Assembly (NCBI GenBank): GCA_965248075.1
Contig: CBDFIL010000001.1
Span: 1,031,016 to 1,095,015 of the forward strand
Source of the DNA: VXNE01 sp965248075
GTDB taxonomy: Bacteria > Pseudomonadota > Gammaproteobacteria > Pseudomonadales > Azotimanducaceae
Reading direction: 5' to 3'
DNA length: 64,000 bases
The notes under the pieces are model-generated. The model was not told where the DNA came from and made no database searches. It worked only from the letters and a program-made list of their open reading frames with translations. Shown here piece after piece: positions 44,062 to 52,536 of this stretch. Positions within the stretch are counted from its first letter, which is position 1; every line of letters begins with the position of its first letter. The position numbers were made by a program, and so were the translations under genes.

Positions 44062-44192
44062 TTGCATGGAAGTCGCGCCAAGGGAACGCAGTGACCGCCG
44101 GTGCAACTTCCATGCAAGGACGGCGTGGCTGGGCCGGAGGCGCGCCGGCGCGTAGCGAGCTCGCGAGCGAGTGCCCGAGCGGCTATGGGGCG
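44062..44192. repeat. dispersed repeat family C, copy 2
   Basis: TTGCATGGAAG ... CGTGGCTGGGCCGGAGGCGC ... GAGCGGCTATGGGGCG. It has the same order of blocks as 40694-40822. Confidence 0.65.
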
Positions 44193-44233
44193 CTACGGGC
44201 GCGTCCGTATCCCGGGATGCGGAACACGGGCCG

Positions 44234-44239
44234 TATAAT
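44234..44239 (+). promoter_or_regulatory. -10 box of ahcY
   Basis: TATAAT, ending 27 bases before the ahcY ATG. The leader is too short for an SAH riboswitch and no such structure is visible. Confidence 0.55.
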
Positions 44240-44266
44240 TCGCCGTTTGCCCCAGTTGGAGTACCC

Positions 44267-45628
44267 ATGACCGACTACAAGGTCGCCGACATCGGCTTGG
44301 CCGAATTCGGGCGTCGCGAGATCGCCCTGGCCGAGGGAGAGATGCCGGCCCTGATGGCATTGCGTCGGAAGTACCGGGACGAGCAGCCGTTGGCCGGCGC
44401 CCGCATCATCGGCTGCATCCACATGACGATCCAGACCGCGGTGCTGATCGAAACGCTCGTGGCGCTCGGCGCCGAGGTGCGCTGGTCGTCCTGCAACATC
44501 TTCTCGACCCAGGACCATTCCGCCGCCGCGATGGCCGCGGCGGGTATCCCGGTGTTCGCCTGGAAGGGCGAGACCGAGGAGGAATACGAGTGGTGCATCG
44601 AGCAGACCATCCTCCAGGACGGCGCCCCGTGGAACGCCAACCTGCTGCTCGACGACGGCGGCGATCTCACCCTCATGATCCATGAGCGCTACCCCGCCAT
44701 GCTCGACGCCATCCACGGGATCAGCGAGGAGACGACCACCGGGGTGCATCGCCTCTACGAGATGCTCGCCAGGGAGGAACTCAGGGTTCCAGCCATCAAC
44801 GTCAACGACTCCGTGACGAAGTCCAAGAACGACAACCGCTACGGCTGCCGCCATGGACTGAACGACGCGATCAAGCGCGGCACCGACATGCTGATGGCCG
44901 GCAAACGCGGGCTCGTGATCGGCTACGGCGACGTCGGCAAGGGCTCGTCGCAGAGCCTGCGCCAGGAAGGCATGATCGTGCGCGTCGTCGAGATCGATCC
45001 CATCTGCGCCATGCAGGCGTGCCTCGACGGTTACGAGGTGGTCTCGCCCTATGTCGGCGGCAGGAACACCGGCCGCGTCGAGGACATCGACCTGCGCCTG
45101 CTCCAAGACACCGACGTGCTCGTCACGTGCACCGGCAACACCGGCGTCTGCGACGCGGCGATGCTGAGCACGATCAAGCGCGGCGCCATCGTGTGCAACA
45201 TCGGCCATTTCGACAACGAGATCGACACCGCCTACATGCGCGAGCACTGGCGCTGGCAGAAGGTCAAGGACCAGGTCCACCAGATCTTCCGCAGCGACGA
45301 TCCGTCGGACTACCTCATCCTGCTCTCCGAGGGGCGCCTGGTGAACCTCGGCAACGCCATGGGCCACCCGTCACGGGTGATGGACGGCTCCTTCGCGAAC
45401 CAGGTACTCGCGCAGATGCACATCTTCGGCGAACGCTGGGCGGACCAGCCCGCGGACCAGCGCGCGCCCGTGAGCATCGAGGTCCTGCCGAAGAAGCTCG
45501 ACGAGGAAGTCGCGCAGCTCATGGTGGAAGGCTTCGGTGGCGTCGTGACGACGCTGACCGACGCCCAGGCAAGCTACATCAACGTGCAGCCCGAAGGGCC
45601 GTTCAAGCCGGAATCGTACAAGTATTGA
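44267..45628 (+). CDS. ahcY: adenosylhomocysteinase
   Basis: 453 residues. It hydrolyses S-adenosylhomocysteine to adenosine and homocysteine, completing the methyl cycle. All family blocks are present: IIGCIHMTIQTAVLIETL, SSCNIFSTQDHSAAA, NVNDSVTKSKNDNRYGCRHGLNDAI (catalytic Lys/Asp), NAD loop VIGYGDVGKGSS, TCTGN, NIGHFDNEID and the C-terminus PFKPESYKY. The start is the ATG of MTDYKVADIGLAEFGRREI. It is single-gene, with its own -10 box. Confidence 0.97.
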   Translation: MTDYKVADIGLAEFGRREIALAEGEMPALMALRRKYRDEQPLAGARIIGCIHMTIQTAVLIETLVALGAEVRWSSCNIFSTQDHSAAAMAAAGIPVFAWKGETEEEYEWCIEQTILQDGAPWNANLLLDDGGDLTLMIHERYPAMLDAIHGISEETTTGVHRLYEMLAREELRVPAINVNDSVTKSKNDNRYGCRHGLNDAIKRGTDMLMAGKRGLVIGYGDVGKGSSQSLRQEGMIVRVVEIDPICAMQACLDGYEVVSPYVGGRNTGRVEDIDLRLLQDTDVLVTCTGNTGVCDAAMLSTIKRGAIVCNIGHFDNEIDTAYMREHWRWQKVKDQVHQIFRSDDPSDYLILLSEGRLVNLGNAMGHPSRVMDGSFANQVLAQMHIFGERWADQPADQRAPVSIEVLPKKLDEEVAQLMVEGFGGVVTTLTDAQASYINVQPEGPFKPESYKY

Positions 45629-45636
45629 CCGGGCGC

Positions 45637-45762
45637 GGGACGCCACAAGGGCGTCCCCTACGGTCGCGCAGCCCGAAGGGCCGTGTAGGGGCGACGCTTG
45701 TCGTCGCCCGTCTCGACACCGTGGACGATTTGGACACGGGACGCCACAAGGGCGTCCCCTAC
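45637..45762. repeat. REP followed by BIME after ahcY
   Basis: First hairpin GGGACGCCACAAGGGCGTCCC with CTAC (45637-45661). Then a BIME: GTAGGGGCGACGCTTGTCGT hairpin at 45685, linker, and GGGACGCCACAAGGGCGTCCC with CTAC at 45759-45762. The last GTAG (minus strand) supplies the stop of the SelW-like gene. Confidence 0.85.
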
Positions 45763-45995
45763 ACGGCGGCGTGCTGCGTTCCGGTCAACCCCCCGATGAG
45801 CGCGGCCTCGTCGGGGAACTGCCCCGTCTGGTGTTTCGAATAGACGAGCGCGCCGTCCACCTTCACGTCGAAGATGCCGCCTCCGCCCGCGATCAACTCG
45901 GCGTCCACGCCGAACGCCTCCTTCAGACCGGCAGCCAGACTGACCGCTTTCGGTTTGTAGTTTCAGGCCGTGCAGTAGGTGATCGAGACTTCCAT
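45759..45995 (-). CDS. SelW-like (Rdx family) selenoprotein with in-frame UGA
   Basis: 78 codons. ATG opens MEVSITYCTA, then TGA (45963-45965), then NYKPKAVSLAAGLKEAFGV with no frame change, ending in TAG. Both sides of the TGA fit one SelW/SelT/SelH fold: strand-loop YCTAU, helix, then ELIAGGGGIFDVKVDGALVY and KHQTGQFPDE. The redox motif is CxxU, so UGA is read as selenocysteine. A possible bacterial SECIS hairpin follows at 45927-45954. It should act as a thioredoxin-fold thiol oxidoreductase. The sel genes are not in the window. Confidence 0.88.
45927..45954 (-). promoter_or_regulatory. candidate bacterial SECIS hairpin
   Basis: Starting nine bases after the UGA: ACCG pairs with CGGT, then AGC with GCT across a two-by-two internal bulge. 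The apical loop is GGTCAGTCTG, 18-27 bases from the UGA, the distance expected for SelB-recognised hairpins. Confidence 0.45.
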
Positions 45996-46152
45996 GGTCC
46001 GCGCTTCGCTTGCAGAGTTGGCGTGACGATAGCACCCGTTCCCCGCGAACGCGAGCGCCCCCACCTCCGCGCTCCTCCGCGCACTGGGGCTCTCGCAGGT
46101 TACCCTCCGCTCCCGTTTCCGCGACAATGGCCCACGCAACCAGGAAGGAGCC

Positions 46153-46887
46153 ATGGACGCCCAAGACTTCGACGACCTGGGGTTTCGTTTCGACCCCGTG
46201 GACCTTCCGTCCGCATCGAAACCCGACGTGCGCCGAGCCTGCTTTCGCGTGCGCAAGGTGCTCGAAGGGGTCGTCCATGACACGGTCGCCCTCGAAGGCA
46301 ACCCCTTCACACTGCCTGAGGTGAAGACGCTATTGGACGGCGTCACCGTCGGCGGCCACCGTCTGGAAGACGAGCGGCAGGTACTGAATCAGGCCGCGAG
46401 CTGGAAGGAACTCCTGGTGCGCGTCGAGGCTGGCCGATTCGTGCTGGACCGCCAGACTTTCTGCGACCTCCACGCGCTGGTCGCGCACCAGGAAGCCCTC
46501 GAGTGGGGCGTTTTTCGCTCCGGCGCCGTCACGATTGCAGGGACCGATCACCGCCCCCCGGCCGCAGGGTCGTTGCCGGCCCTGTTCGACCGGGGCCTCG
46601 ATGTCCTGCAACGCATCCCCGGTGTCCATGAGCGCGCCATCGCGCTATTCCTGTTCGGCTCCCTGCAGCAGTTCTTCTACGACGGCAACAAGCGGACCTC
46701 CAGACTGATGATGAACGGCGTGCTGCTCTCGTCCGGGGAGGACGGCATCTCGGTTTCCGCCGGCCGTCTACTGGAGTTCAACGAGGCCATGATCCGCTTC
46801 TACGACAGCCGCGACGGAACGGAGATGATGCGCTTCATGGCGGGCTGCTCGCTCGATCCGGAAACCGGCAACACGCGTCCGCACTGA
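46153..46887 (+). CDS. Fic-domain protein with altered catalytic motif
   Basis: 244 residues. An inhibitory-helix motif (S/T)xxxE(G/N) lies at the N-terminus (T44-V-A-L-E48-G, class II arrangement). The Fic core is LQQFFYDGNKRTSR: the nucleotide-binding DGN-x-R-x-x-R part is intact, but the catalytic histidine of HxFx(D/E)GN is a glutamine (Q173). Fic enzymes usually AMPylate proteins; this one may be inactive or use other chemistry. AAGGAG lies just before the ATG. The gene stands alone. Confidence 0.83.
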   Translation: MDAQDFDDLGFRFDPVDLPSASKPDVRRACFRVRKVLEGVVHDTVALEGNPFTLPEVKTLLDGVTVGGHRLEDERQVLNQAASWKELLVRVEAGRFVLDRQTFCDLHALVAHQEALEWGVFRSGAVTIAGTDHRPPAAGSLPALFDRGLDVLQRIPGVHERAIALFLFGSLQQFFYDGNKRTSRLMMNGVLLSSGEDGISVSAGRLLEFNEAMIRFYDSRDGTEMMRFMAGCSLDPETGNTRPH

Positions 46888-46956
46888 CGCCCACTGCAGA
46901 TGAAACACCGCCGGCGCCCAGCGTGATGGCCAGGGAGTGGCCGGGCAGCAGGCCGC

Positions 46957-47490
46957 TCAGAACAGACTGCTCAGGTTCTGCGACAGGATGACCGTCTGCT
47001 CCAGGAAGATGTGCCGCCGGGCCAGACGAAACTCGCCATCGACACGCCGTAGCACGTCCTCGCGGCGGCCGATCCAGCTGTCCTCTTCGCTGGCGAGGCG
47101 CGTGCGGTAGAGCTGGAAGTTCGAGGAGACGGTCACCTCGTCTTCCGTGCCGTCCATGATGCGGACGTTCGTGATCAGCCGCCGCGTGCGGGACGGCGGG
47201 TCTTCCGCCCATGCCGCGCCAAGGAGCATGCGGTCCACGCGCATCTTCAGCGTCGCGAAATCGTCGTCGAAGAACGCGACGCCGCCGGGCTTCGTGAACT
47301 CGCGGCCGGCTTCGCGGGCGGTCGTCGTCCGACGCACGGGCATCCAGTAGTGGATGTCCTCCGTCAGCAGTTCGAGCCAGTCCTCGTAGCGTCGGGAATC
47401 GAGCACGTCGGCCTCCAGGAAGAGGAACTCCTCGACCACGTGCCTGAGCAGCATCCGCTCTTGCGGAGCGAGGTCCCGATACGCCCCCAT
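46957..47490 (-). CDS. ring-hydroxylating dioxygenase, beta subunit
   Basis: 177 residues, SnoaL/NTF2-like fold: RHVVEEFLFLEADVLDSRRYEDWLELLTEDIHYWMPVR, SRTRRLITNVRIMDG, VSSNFQLYRTRLASEEDSWIGRREDVLRRVDGEFRLARRHIFLEQT. This is the structural beta subunit of Rieske dioxygenases. Its ATG shares one base with the alpha-subunit stop (TGATG), so the two are translated together. Ferredoxin and reductase genes are not adjacent. Confidence 0.88.
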   Translation of the reverse strand: MGAYRDLAPQERMLLRHVVEEFLFLEADVLDSRRYEDWLELLTEDIHYWMPVRRTTTAREAGREFTKPGGVAFFDDDFATLKMRVDRMLLGAAWAEDPPSRTRRLITNVRIMDGTEDEVTVSSNFQLYRTRLASEEDSWIGRREDVLRRVDGEFRLARRHIFLEQTVILSQNLSSLF

Positions 47491-48815
47491 CAAACGGTTC
47501 CGGTCGGCGGCATCGAGTGGTTTGCGACGAGGTCCGCCCAGCTCTCCGCCCGCATCCACTCCTGCCAGGACTGGTACATCCAGCGCTGGCCGTGCTCGTT
47601 GACCACCGTCTCGACCCGCGCCTGGCCGGAAGGGTCCGTCATGACCCGATCCGCGCCCTTGCCCATGGTCAGGTTCGCCGGCAGCGTCCGCGCGAACGTG
47701 CCCTTCGCCCCGAACGTGGCATGGCTCCAGTTCTCCGCGTCGTCCTGTTCCAGCAGGCCGGCCGGACCGAAGTAGTGGTTGGCCATGTAGAGATTTCGCT
47801 GGCGCTGCTTGTCGCTCATCTCCTTCGTCTGGTAGGTGAACCACCAGAGTTCCGTCTCGAACGGCCCGCGCGGGATGCGCAGGCATACCTGCGGGCTGGT
47901 GGAGACCCAGAGGTTGGGAAAGATGTTCGGGTGACCGAAAGACCGGACGCCCACCGGGCCCAGCACGTCGCCCGCGGAGGACGCGAGGCGCCGCGCGACC
48001 ATGGCGTCGTACCACTGCGCGCGCTGGCCCGCGGTCAGGCGCGCCACGGACTCCTCGTACTGCCGTTCGGTGATGCCGGGCCCGCCGATGCCGTGGCCGT
48101 ACTCGCCGAGGAGCACCATCTGGTCCATGGGCCCGAGGAACTCCTCGTCGAAGAGCCCCGCCCGCAGCGACGCACCGTGCGACACCTTGACGTGGTACCA
48201 GTCGTAGACATTGTCGACCGCGAGCTTCCAGTTGCAGCGGACGCGGTTCTTCTGCACGCCGTCAAGGAACTCGACCTCGCCCAGCGACGCCATGAAGTCG
48301 ATGCCGAGCCTGCCCACCCAGCCGAGGTAGTCGGGCAGCGGCGGCGCCGCCGCATCGAGCGTTGCGAACACGAAGCCGTGGTAGCTCTCGACCTGCGCCG
48401 CCTGCGTCATCCCCCAGGCGTGCTTGTCGAGCCCGCCCCGGTAGAACGCATCCTCGTTCGGCATGCCGACCAGCGCACCGTCGAGGTCGAAGTTCCAGCC
48501 GTGGTAGGCGCACATGAAGCGCTTGGTGTTGCCGATTTCCGCCCGGCAGACCTTGTTGCCGCGATGCGGACAGGTGTTGAGGAGCACGCGGATCGCGCCG
48601 TCGCGCCCGCGCACGACGACGACCTCGTCCTCGCCCATCCAGTTCGTGAAGAAGTCGCCCGGCTCCGGAATCTGCGACTCGTGGCACATGAAGTTCCACG
48701 CGCGGGCGAAGATCCTCTCGAGTTCGTCGCGATAGATCGCCTCGTCCGTGAACATGCTGCGGTCGAGCACGCCGGTCTCGACGTCGAACAGGTCCCGCTC
48801 CATCACCGTCGACAT
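47490..48815 (-). CDS. Rieske ring-hydroxylating oxygenase, alpha subunit
   Basis: 441 residues. The Rieske [2Fe-2S] centre is in TCPHRGNKVC ... CAYHGWNFDLDG (CxH and CxxH). The mononuclear iron site is in LAVDNVYDWYHVKVSH (D, H, H). The C-terminal catalytic domain is complete. It hydroxylates an aromatic or heteroaromatic substrate that cannot be identified here. It is first gene of the alpha-beta operon, starting 17 bases from element 48832-48997. Confidence 0.92.
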   Translation of the reverse strand: MSTVMERDLFDVETGVLDRSMFTDEAIYRDELERIFARAWNFMCHESQIPEPGDFFTNWMGEDEVVVVRGRDGAIRVLLNTCPHRGNKVCRAEIGNTKRFMCAYHGWNFDLDGALVGMPNEDAFYRGGLDKHAWGMTQAAQVESYHGFVFATLDAAAPPLPDYLGWVGRLGIDFMASLGEVEFLDGVQKNRVRCNWKLAVDNVYDWYHVKVSHGASLRAGLFDEEFLGPMDQMVLLGEYGHGIGGPGITERQYEESVARLTAGQRAQWYDAMVARRLASSAGDVLGPVGVRSFGHPNIFPNLWVSTSPQVCLRIPRGPFETELWWFTYQTKEMSDKQRQRNLYMANHYFGPAGLLEQDDAENWSHATFGAKGTFARTLPANLTMGKGADRVMTDPSGQARVETVVNEHGQRWMYQSWQEWMRAESWADLVANHSMPPTGTV

Positions 48816-48831
48816 GGCGACCTCCGTGGTC

Positions 48832-48997
48832 CTGGTGTGCTGGGTCGCAAATAGCTTTGTCTTTGCGGTAGCGCATTTTCGTCGCTGGCAAGGCGCGTCC
48901 GACGAGCAGTGGTAGGCCCCACGGGAGGAGGCGCAACGCCGCCAGCGGCGAAAAGGCGCAGCGCAAACGTGAAGGTATTTGCGACCCAGCGCACTAG
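48832..48997. repeat. 166-bp palindromic MITE-like element, copy 2
   Basis: Same length and about 97% identity to 71-236, in the same orientation. It fills the whole gap between the Rieske alpha start and the 3' end of the PNPOx-like gene. Its terminal CTAG contains that gene's stop codon. Confidence 0.85.
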
Positions 48998-49467
48998 TAG
49001 CGCCCGCCGAGCTTCGCGTGGTCCCAGGTCACGTATCGCTCCGGGTGGAACTTGAGCAGCACGCGCTTGTGCGCCCGCGGCGCCACCGTCTTGCGGAGCT
49101 CCGCCCGCGCCTCGGCATCCAGTTCGCGGTCGCCGGCGTTCACGTCCACCAGCGTGTCGAGGATCTGCTCCGGGTCGTCGATGATCTCCGTCGTCGCGTA
49201 GATGAGGACGCCCTTCAGCTCCGCGTATTCCTCGCCGCTCTCGACGAGCAGCGTGGCCTTCGGGTCGCGGCGCCAGTTCACGACCTTCTGGCTCTTGCCG
49301 AACGTCGTGCAGTAGAGGCAGCCGTCACCGTGGACCCAGAACCACATGGGCATCGCGTGCGGATACCCGTTCGGTCCGTTCGAGACGATGATGAGGGTCT
49401 TCTGCGAGCCGAGGTACTCCCGGATCTCCGAGTCGGTGAGCTGAATGATCTCGCGGCGCGACGGCAT
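48994..49467 (-). CDS. pyridoxamine-phosphate-oxidase-like flavin/F420 protein
   Basis: 157 residues, split-barrel fold: LGSQKTLIIVSNGPNGYPHAMPMWFWVHGDGCLYCTTFGKSQKVVNWRRDPKATLLVESG is the classic N-terminal strand order. It fits the PNPOx-like families that bind FMN or F420. The stop codon lies in the inverted repeat of the neighbouring element, so the last residues may be recent. It is probably co-transcribed with the esterase upstream. Confidence 0.8.
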   Translation of the reverse strand: MPSRREIIQLTDSEIREYLGSQKTLIIVSNGPNGYPHAMPMWFWVHGDGCLYCTTFGKSQKVVNWRRDPKATLLVESGEEYAELKGVLIYATTEIIDDPEQILDTLVDVNAGDRELDAEARAELRKTVAPRAHKRVLLKFHPERYVTWDHAKLGGRY

Positions 49468-49538
49468 GACCTCTTCCAGTGGTGTGCGACGGGTGGGAAC
49501 TTACCCGAAACGCTTCGGGTTTGCCGTGGGCGGCGCGA

Positions 49539-50558
49539 TCAATCCAGGCCGGCCTGGCGACGCTGGGGGGCGATGAGCTTGCGGAACTCCACCACGTCCT
49601 CGTCCACCGGCTCCGGATTCCACTGGCGGCTGATGAAGGCGCACGCGTAGCGAAAGCGTTCGTTGAGGCTGCGGCCGATGTGGTCCGCGCCCAGCACGGT
49701 CCGGTACTCGTGCTGCAGGCCGCGGTCCCACAGCACGCGGTGCAGGAATTCGGCGCCGCGATGCAGCTCGAAGCCGTCTTCCGTGCCGGCCTCGATCATG
49801 ATCGCAAGGTCCCGCAGCCGCTCCGGCGCGTTCGCGGCGATCGTCGCCGGGTTGTTCTCGGCCCAGTATCCTTCGTCCACCACGCCGTCGATGCCGAACT
49901 TCTCCGGGTACTGGTCGGCGCGATAGAACGTGTCCGCCGGCTGCAGCGCGTCGTAACGCAGGCTGGCCTCGATGGCCGGCTCGAGGGCGGCCACGGTTCC
50001 AAACAGCTCCGGGTACTTCAACGCCAGGCGCAGGCAGCCCATGCCGCCCATGGACACGCCGGTCACGGCCACGCGCTTGCGTTCGTCAGTCACATGGAAC
50101 TCGGAGCGCACAGCCTCGAGCAGCTCCGTCACGATCAGCGTCTCCCAGGCCTCGGAACCGTCCCGGTAGTTCATGTAGAAGGAACGCCCGGCTGACGGAC
50201 ACACGCCTACGAACGGGTCCAGCGTGCGCCAGAGATCCTTTGTCGCCGCCACCCAGGTGTCCAGGAAGTCACGGCTGCCGCCTCCGCCGTGCAGGAGCAG
50301 CAGCAGCGGATATGCGGGATCGCGATCCCCGTCGTAGTCCGGCGGCAGCAAGACGCGGTACTCGCAATCGCCCGGGACAAGATCGGTGACGAATGCTCGG
50401 TCGACGGCGCGCGGTTCCACCCGCCCTGCCGGCGCCGTCGGTTCCTCCGCGGCTTGCGTGACCAGCGACGTTCCCGCGGCCAGCGCGGCCGCGCCTCCGA
50501 TGGACCCCCGTACGAATACTCGACGCGAGACAGCGCTTTCTTCCACATTCACCTCCAT
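49539..50558 (-). CDS. exported esterase (esterase D/tributyrin-esterase type)
   Basis: 339 residues. A Tat-like signal (VSRRVFVRGSIGGAAALAAG) is followed by an alpha/beta-hydrolase domain: PLLLLLHGGGGSRDFL, nucleophile GVSMGGMG, EAGTEDGFELHRGAEFL (acid) and GADHIGRSL (His). It is predicted periplasmic. It could act on carboxyl esters or as a feruloyl-esterase-like enzyme. The start ATG at 50558 is chosen for the twin-arginine signal. Confidence 0.8.
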   Translation of the reverse strand: MEVNVEESAVSRRVFVRGSIGGAAALAAGTSLVTQAAEEPTAPAGRVEPRAVDRAFVTDLVPGDCEYRVLLPPDYDGDRDPAYPLLLLLHGGGGSRDFLDTWVAATKDLWRTLDPFVGVCPSAGRSFYMNYRDGSEAWETLIVTELLEAVRSEFHVTDERKRVAVTGVSMGGMGCLRLALKYPELFGTVAALEPAIEASLRYDALQPADTFYRADQYPEKFGIDGVVDEGYWAENNPATIAANAPERLRDLAIMIEAGTEDGFELHRGAEFLHRVLWDRGLQHEYRTVLGADHIGRSLNERFRYACAFISRQWNPEPVDEDVVEFRKLIAPQRRQAGLD

Positions 50559-50560
50559 GC

Positions 50561-50631
50561 GGGCGACCACGAGGGTCGGGGACGGGCGACCACGAGGGTC
50601 GGGGACGGGCGACCGCAAGGGTCGCCCCTAC
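50561..50631. repeat. tandem REP half-units
   Basis: GGGCGACCACGAGGGTCGGG twice in tandem (20-22 bp period), then a GGGCGACCGCAAGGGTCGCCC hairpin with CTAC. The TAG of this minus-strand GTAG is the stop of the CoA-transferase gene. Confidence 0.8.
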
Positions 50632-51749
50632 AGTCCAAACTCGGCACGGATGGCCGCGCCATGTGCATCCAGGGCCGGGATCTCGAGATCGTCCGGCATG
50701 TCGCGCACGGCATCCGGGTGGGCGGGCATCGCAACGTTCCCGGTCTCGCTGCCGACGGTCCAGCGCCGCAGCGCCGGGTGCGAGGAGAGGCCCGCGAGGT
50801 CGTTCACTGCCCCATAGGCTATCCGCGCGTCGCGCAGGCGTCTCTCCATCTCCTCCCGTGTGTGTCCCGCGAAGAACTCGGCTACCGCGCCGTCCACCTC
50901 CGTGCGGCGTCTGACCCGATCCTCGTTGGTCGCGTACCTCGGATCCCCGGCCAGATCGGGCCGCTCCATCGCCTTCGCCGCGAGGTCGCGCCACTCCCGG
51001 TCGCTCTGCACGGAGATGACGAGCGTCACGCCATCGGCGCTCACGAAACCGCCGTAAGGCGCGATCGACGGGTGCGCGAGTCCGACGCGCTCGGGTCCAT
51101 GATCCGTGTAGTCGTGGTGCAGCAGGGGAACGGCCATCCAGTCGGCCATCACGTCGAACAGGGACAGCTTGATGCCCTTGCCTCGGCCCGTGCGCGCCCG
51201 CTCGAACAGCGCTTCGGTGATGGCGAGCGCCGCCGTGACGCCCGTCGCGATGTCGCAGACGGAGACCCCCACCCGGCCGTACTCGCCGGGCGGTCCCGAG
51301 ACGGACACGAGCCCCGACTCCGACTGCACCAGCAGATCGTAAGCCTTCAAGTTGGCGTACGGGCCTTCCTCGCCATAGCCCGATATGTCGCAGGTGACGA
51401 GTCGCGGGAACCGCTCGCGCAAGTCTTCCGAGCCGAGACCCGAGCGCGCGGCGGCGCCCACCGCCAGGTTCTGGATGAAGACGTCCGCCTGCGCGAGGAT
51501 GCGGTGCACCAGCGCCCGGTCGTCCGCGTCCTTGATGTCGACGGCGAGGGACTCCTTGCCCCGGTTCAGCCACGCGAAATACGAGGACTGACCGTTCGCC
51601 GCCGTGTCGTAGCCGCGGGCGAAGTCTCCTTCCGCCCGTTCCAGCTTGATGACGCGAGCACCCGCGTCCGCCAGCCGGCACGACGCCATGGGCGCCGCCG
51701 CCGCCTGTTCGAGCGCGACGACCAGGATGCCGTCGAGGGGTCCCGCCAC
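50628..51749 (-). CDS. class III CoA-transferase (CaiB/BaiF family)
   Basis: 373 residues from GTG. VVALEQAAAAPMASCRLADAGARVIKLERAEGDFARGYD, NRGKESLAVDIKDADDR, CDISGYGEEGPYANLKAYDLLVQSESGLVSVSG (catalytic Asp in YDLL) and IKLSLFDVMADWM are family blocks. It transfers CoA between organic acids; both substrates are unknown. It is last gene of the operon beginning with the DUF1538 pair, seven bases after the membrane coiled-coil gene. Confidence 0.9.
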   Translation of the reverse strand: MAGPLDGILVVALEQAAAAPMASCRLADAGARVIKLERAEGDFARGYDTAANGQSSYFAWLNRGKESLAVDIKDADDRALVHRILAQADVFIQNLAVGAAARSGLGSEDLRERFPRLVTCDISGYGEEGPYANLKAYDLLVQSESGLVSVSGPPGEYGRVGVSVCDIATGVTAALAITEALFERARTGRGKGIKLSLFDVMADWMAVPLLHHDYTDHGPERVGLAHPSIAPYGGFVSADGVTLVISVQSDREWRDLAAKAMERPDLAGDPRYATNEDRVRRRTEVDGAVAEFFAGHTREEMERRLRDARIAYGAVNDLAGLSSHPALRRWTVGSETGNVAMPAHPDAVRDMPDDLEIPALDAHGAAIRAEFGL

Positions 51750-51756
51750 GCCGGCC

Positions 51757-52536
51757 TCAGTCCGAGCCGCCGCCGAAGCGAATGTCGAAATAGGTCCCCG
51801 TCGTTACCGGCGACGACAGTTCGGCCGGCGCCCGCTCGCGGTAGTCCTTCAGCACGCGGTAGACGATGCCATGAGCGCTGTACAGCAGGGCGTTGCGGAA
51901 CACGTGCTCGGCGTCGGCCTGATCGGCGCGGGTCAGAAGGTTCTCGAAGGTCAGCGTGAAGTGATTCGAGTGCCGCGCCCGGATCGGGCTACCGTAGAAG
52001 AAGTCGTAACGCTCTGCCTCGTCCTCCGCACCCAGGTAGTAGTAGATGATCTCCCGCGAGAAGACCTCGTTGTCGTTGGCGCTCAGCTCCTTGAACATGC
52101 CGCCCTGCTCCTCGAGGCTCACTCCCCCGCCGGCCTCGTCCGCCTGGCTCGAGATATAGAGGAACCCGGCGATCATCCCGAGCTGTGCACGCATCTGACC
52201 CGCCAGGTCCAGGTACGCCTGCTGCCGGGCGTGTACCTCACTCGTCTTGAGGCTCTCCGTCTGGATGATCACCTGCTGGTTGGCGAGCCTGATCTCCTCG
52301 TGCTGCGCCCTGAGCGCACTGCTCGCCTCGTGCAGTTCCTGCCGCTGCAGGAAGTAGCCGATCACGAGCCACAGGAAGGCGAGCGGCGCGAAGGCCCCTT
52401 CGAGGAAGCTGCCGAGGTTCTCGGCCGGCAGGGAGACGATCTGCTCCATGCCCTGCGCCAGGACATAGGCGAGCGCCAGCAACAGGTAGACGACCGTCGC
52501 CGAGACACCGAACCAGACGCGCCAGTCGAGATTCAT
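51757..52536 (-). CDS. hypothetical two-helix membrane protein with coiled coil
   Basis: 259 residues. Two transmembrane segments (VWFGVSATVVYLLLALAYVLA; FAPLAFLWLVIGYFLQ) precede a coiled coil (QELHEASSALRAQHEEIRLANQQVIIQ) and a cytoplasmic domain (YYYLGAEDEAERYDFFYGSP). I do not recognise the domain. Its ATG overlaps the amidohydrolase stop (ATGA), so it is translationally coupled. Confidence 0.6.
   Translation of the reverse strand: MNLDWRVWFGVSATVVYLLLALAYVLAQGMEQIVSLPAENLGSFLEGAFAPLAFLWLVIGYFLQRQELHEASSALRAQHEEIRLANQQVIIQTESLKTSEVHARQQAYLDLAGQMRAQLGMIAGFLYISSQADEAGGGVSLEEQGGMFKELSANDNEVFSREIIYYYLGAEDEAERYDFFYGSPIRARHSNHFTLTFENLLTRADQADAEHVFRNALLYSAHGIVYRVLKDYRERAPAELSSPVTTGTYFDIRFGGGSD

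Noticed and set aside
44193..44266. SAH riboswitch upstream of ahcY
   Set aside because: Only 27 bases separate the -10 box from the ATG, and no SAH-aptamer pattern is visible.
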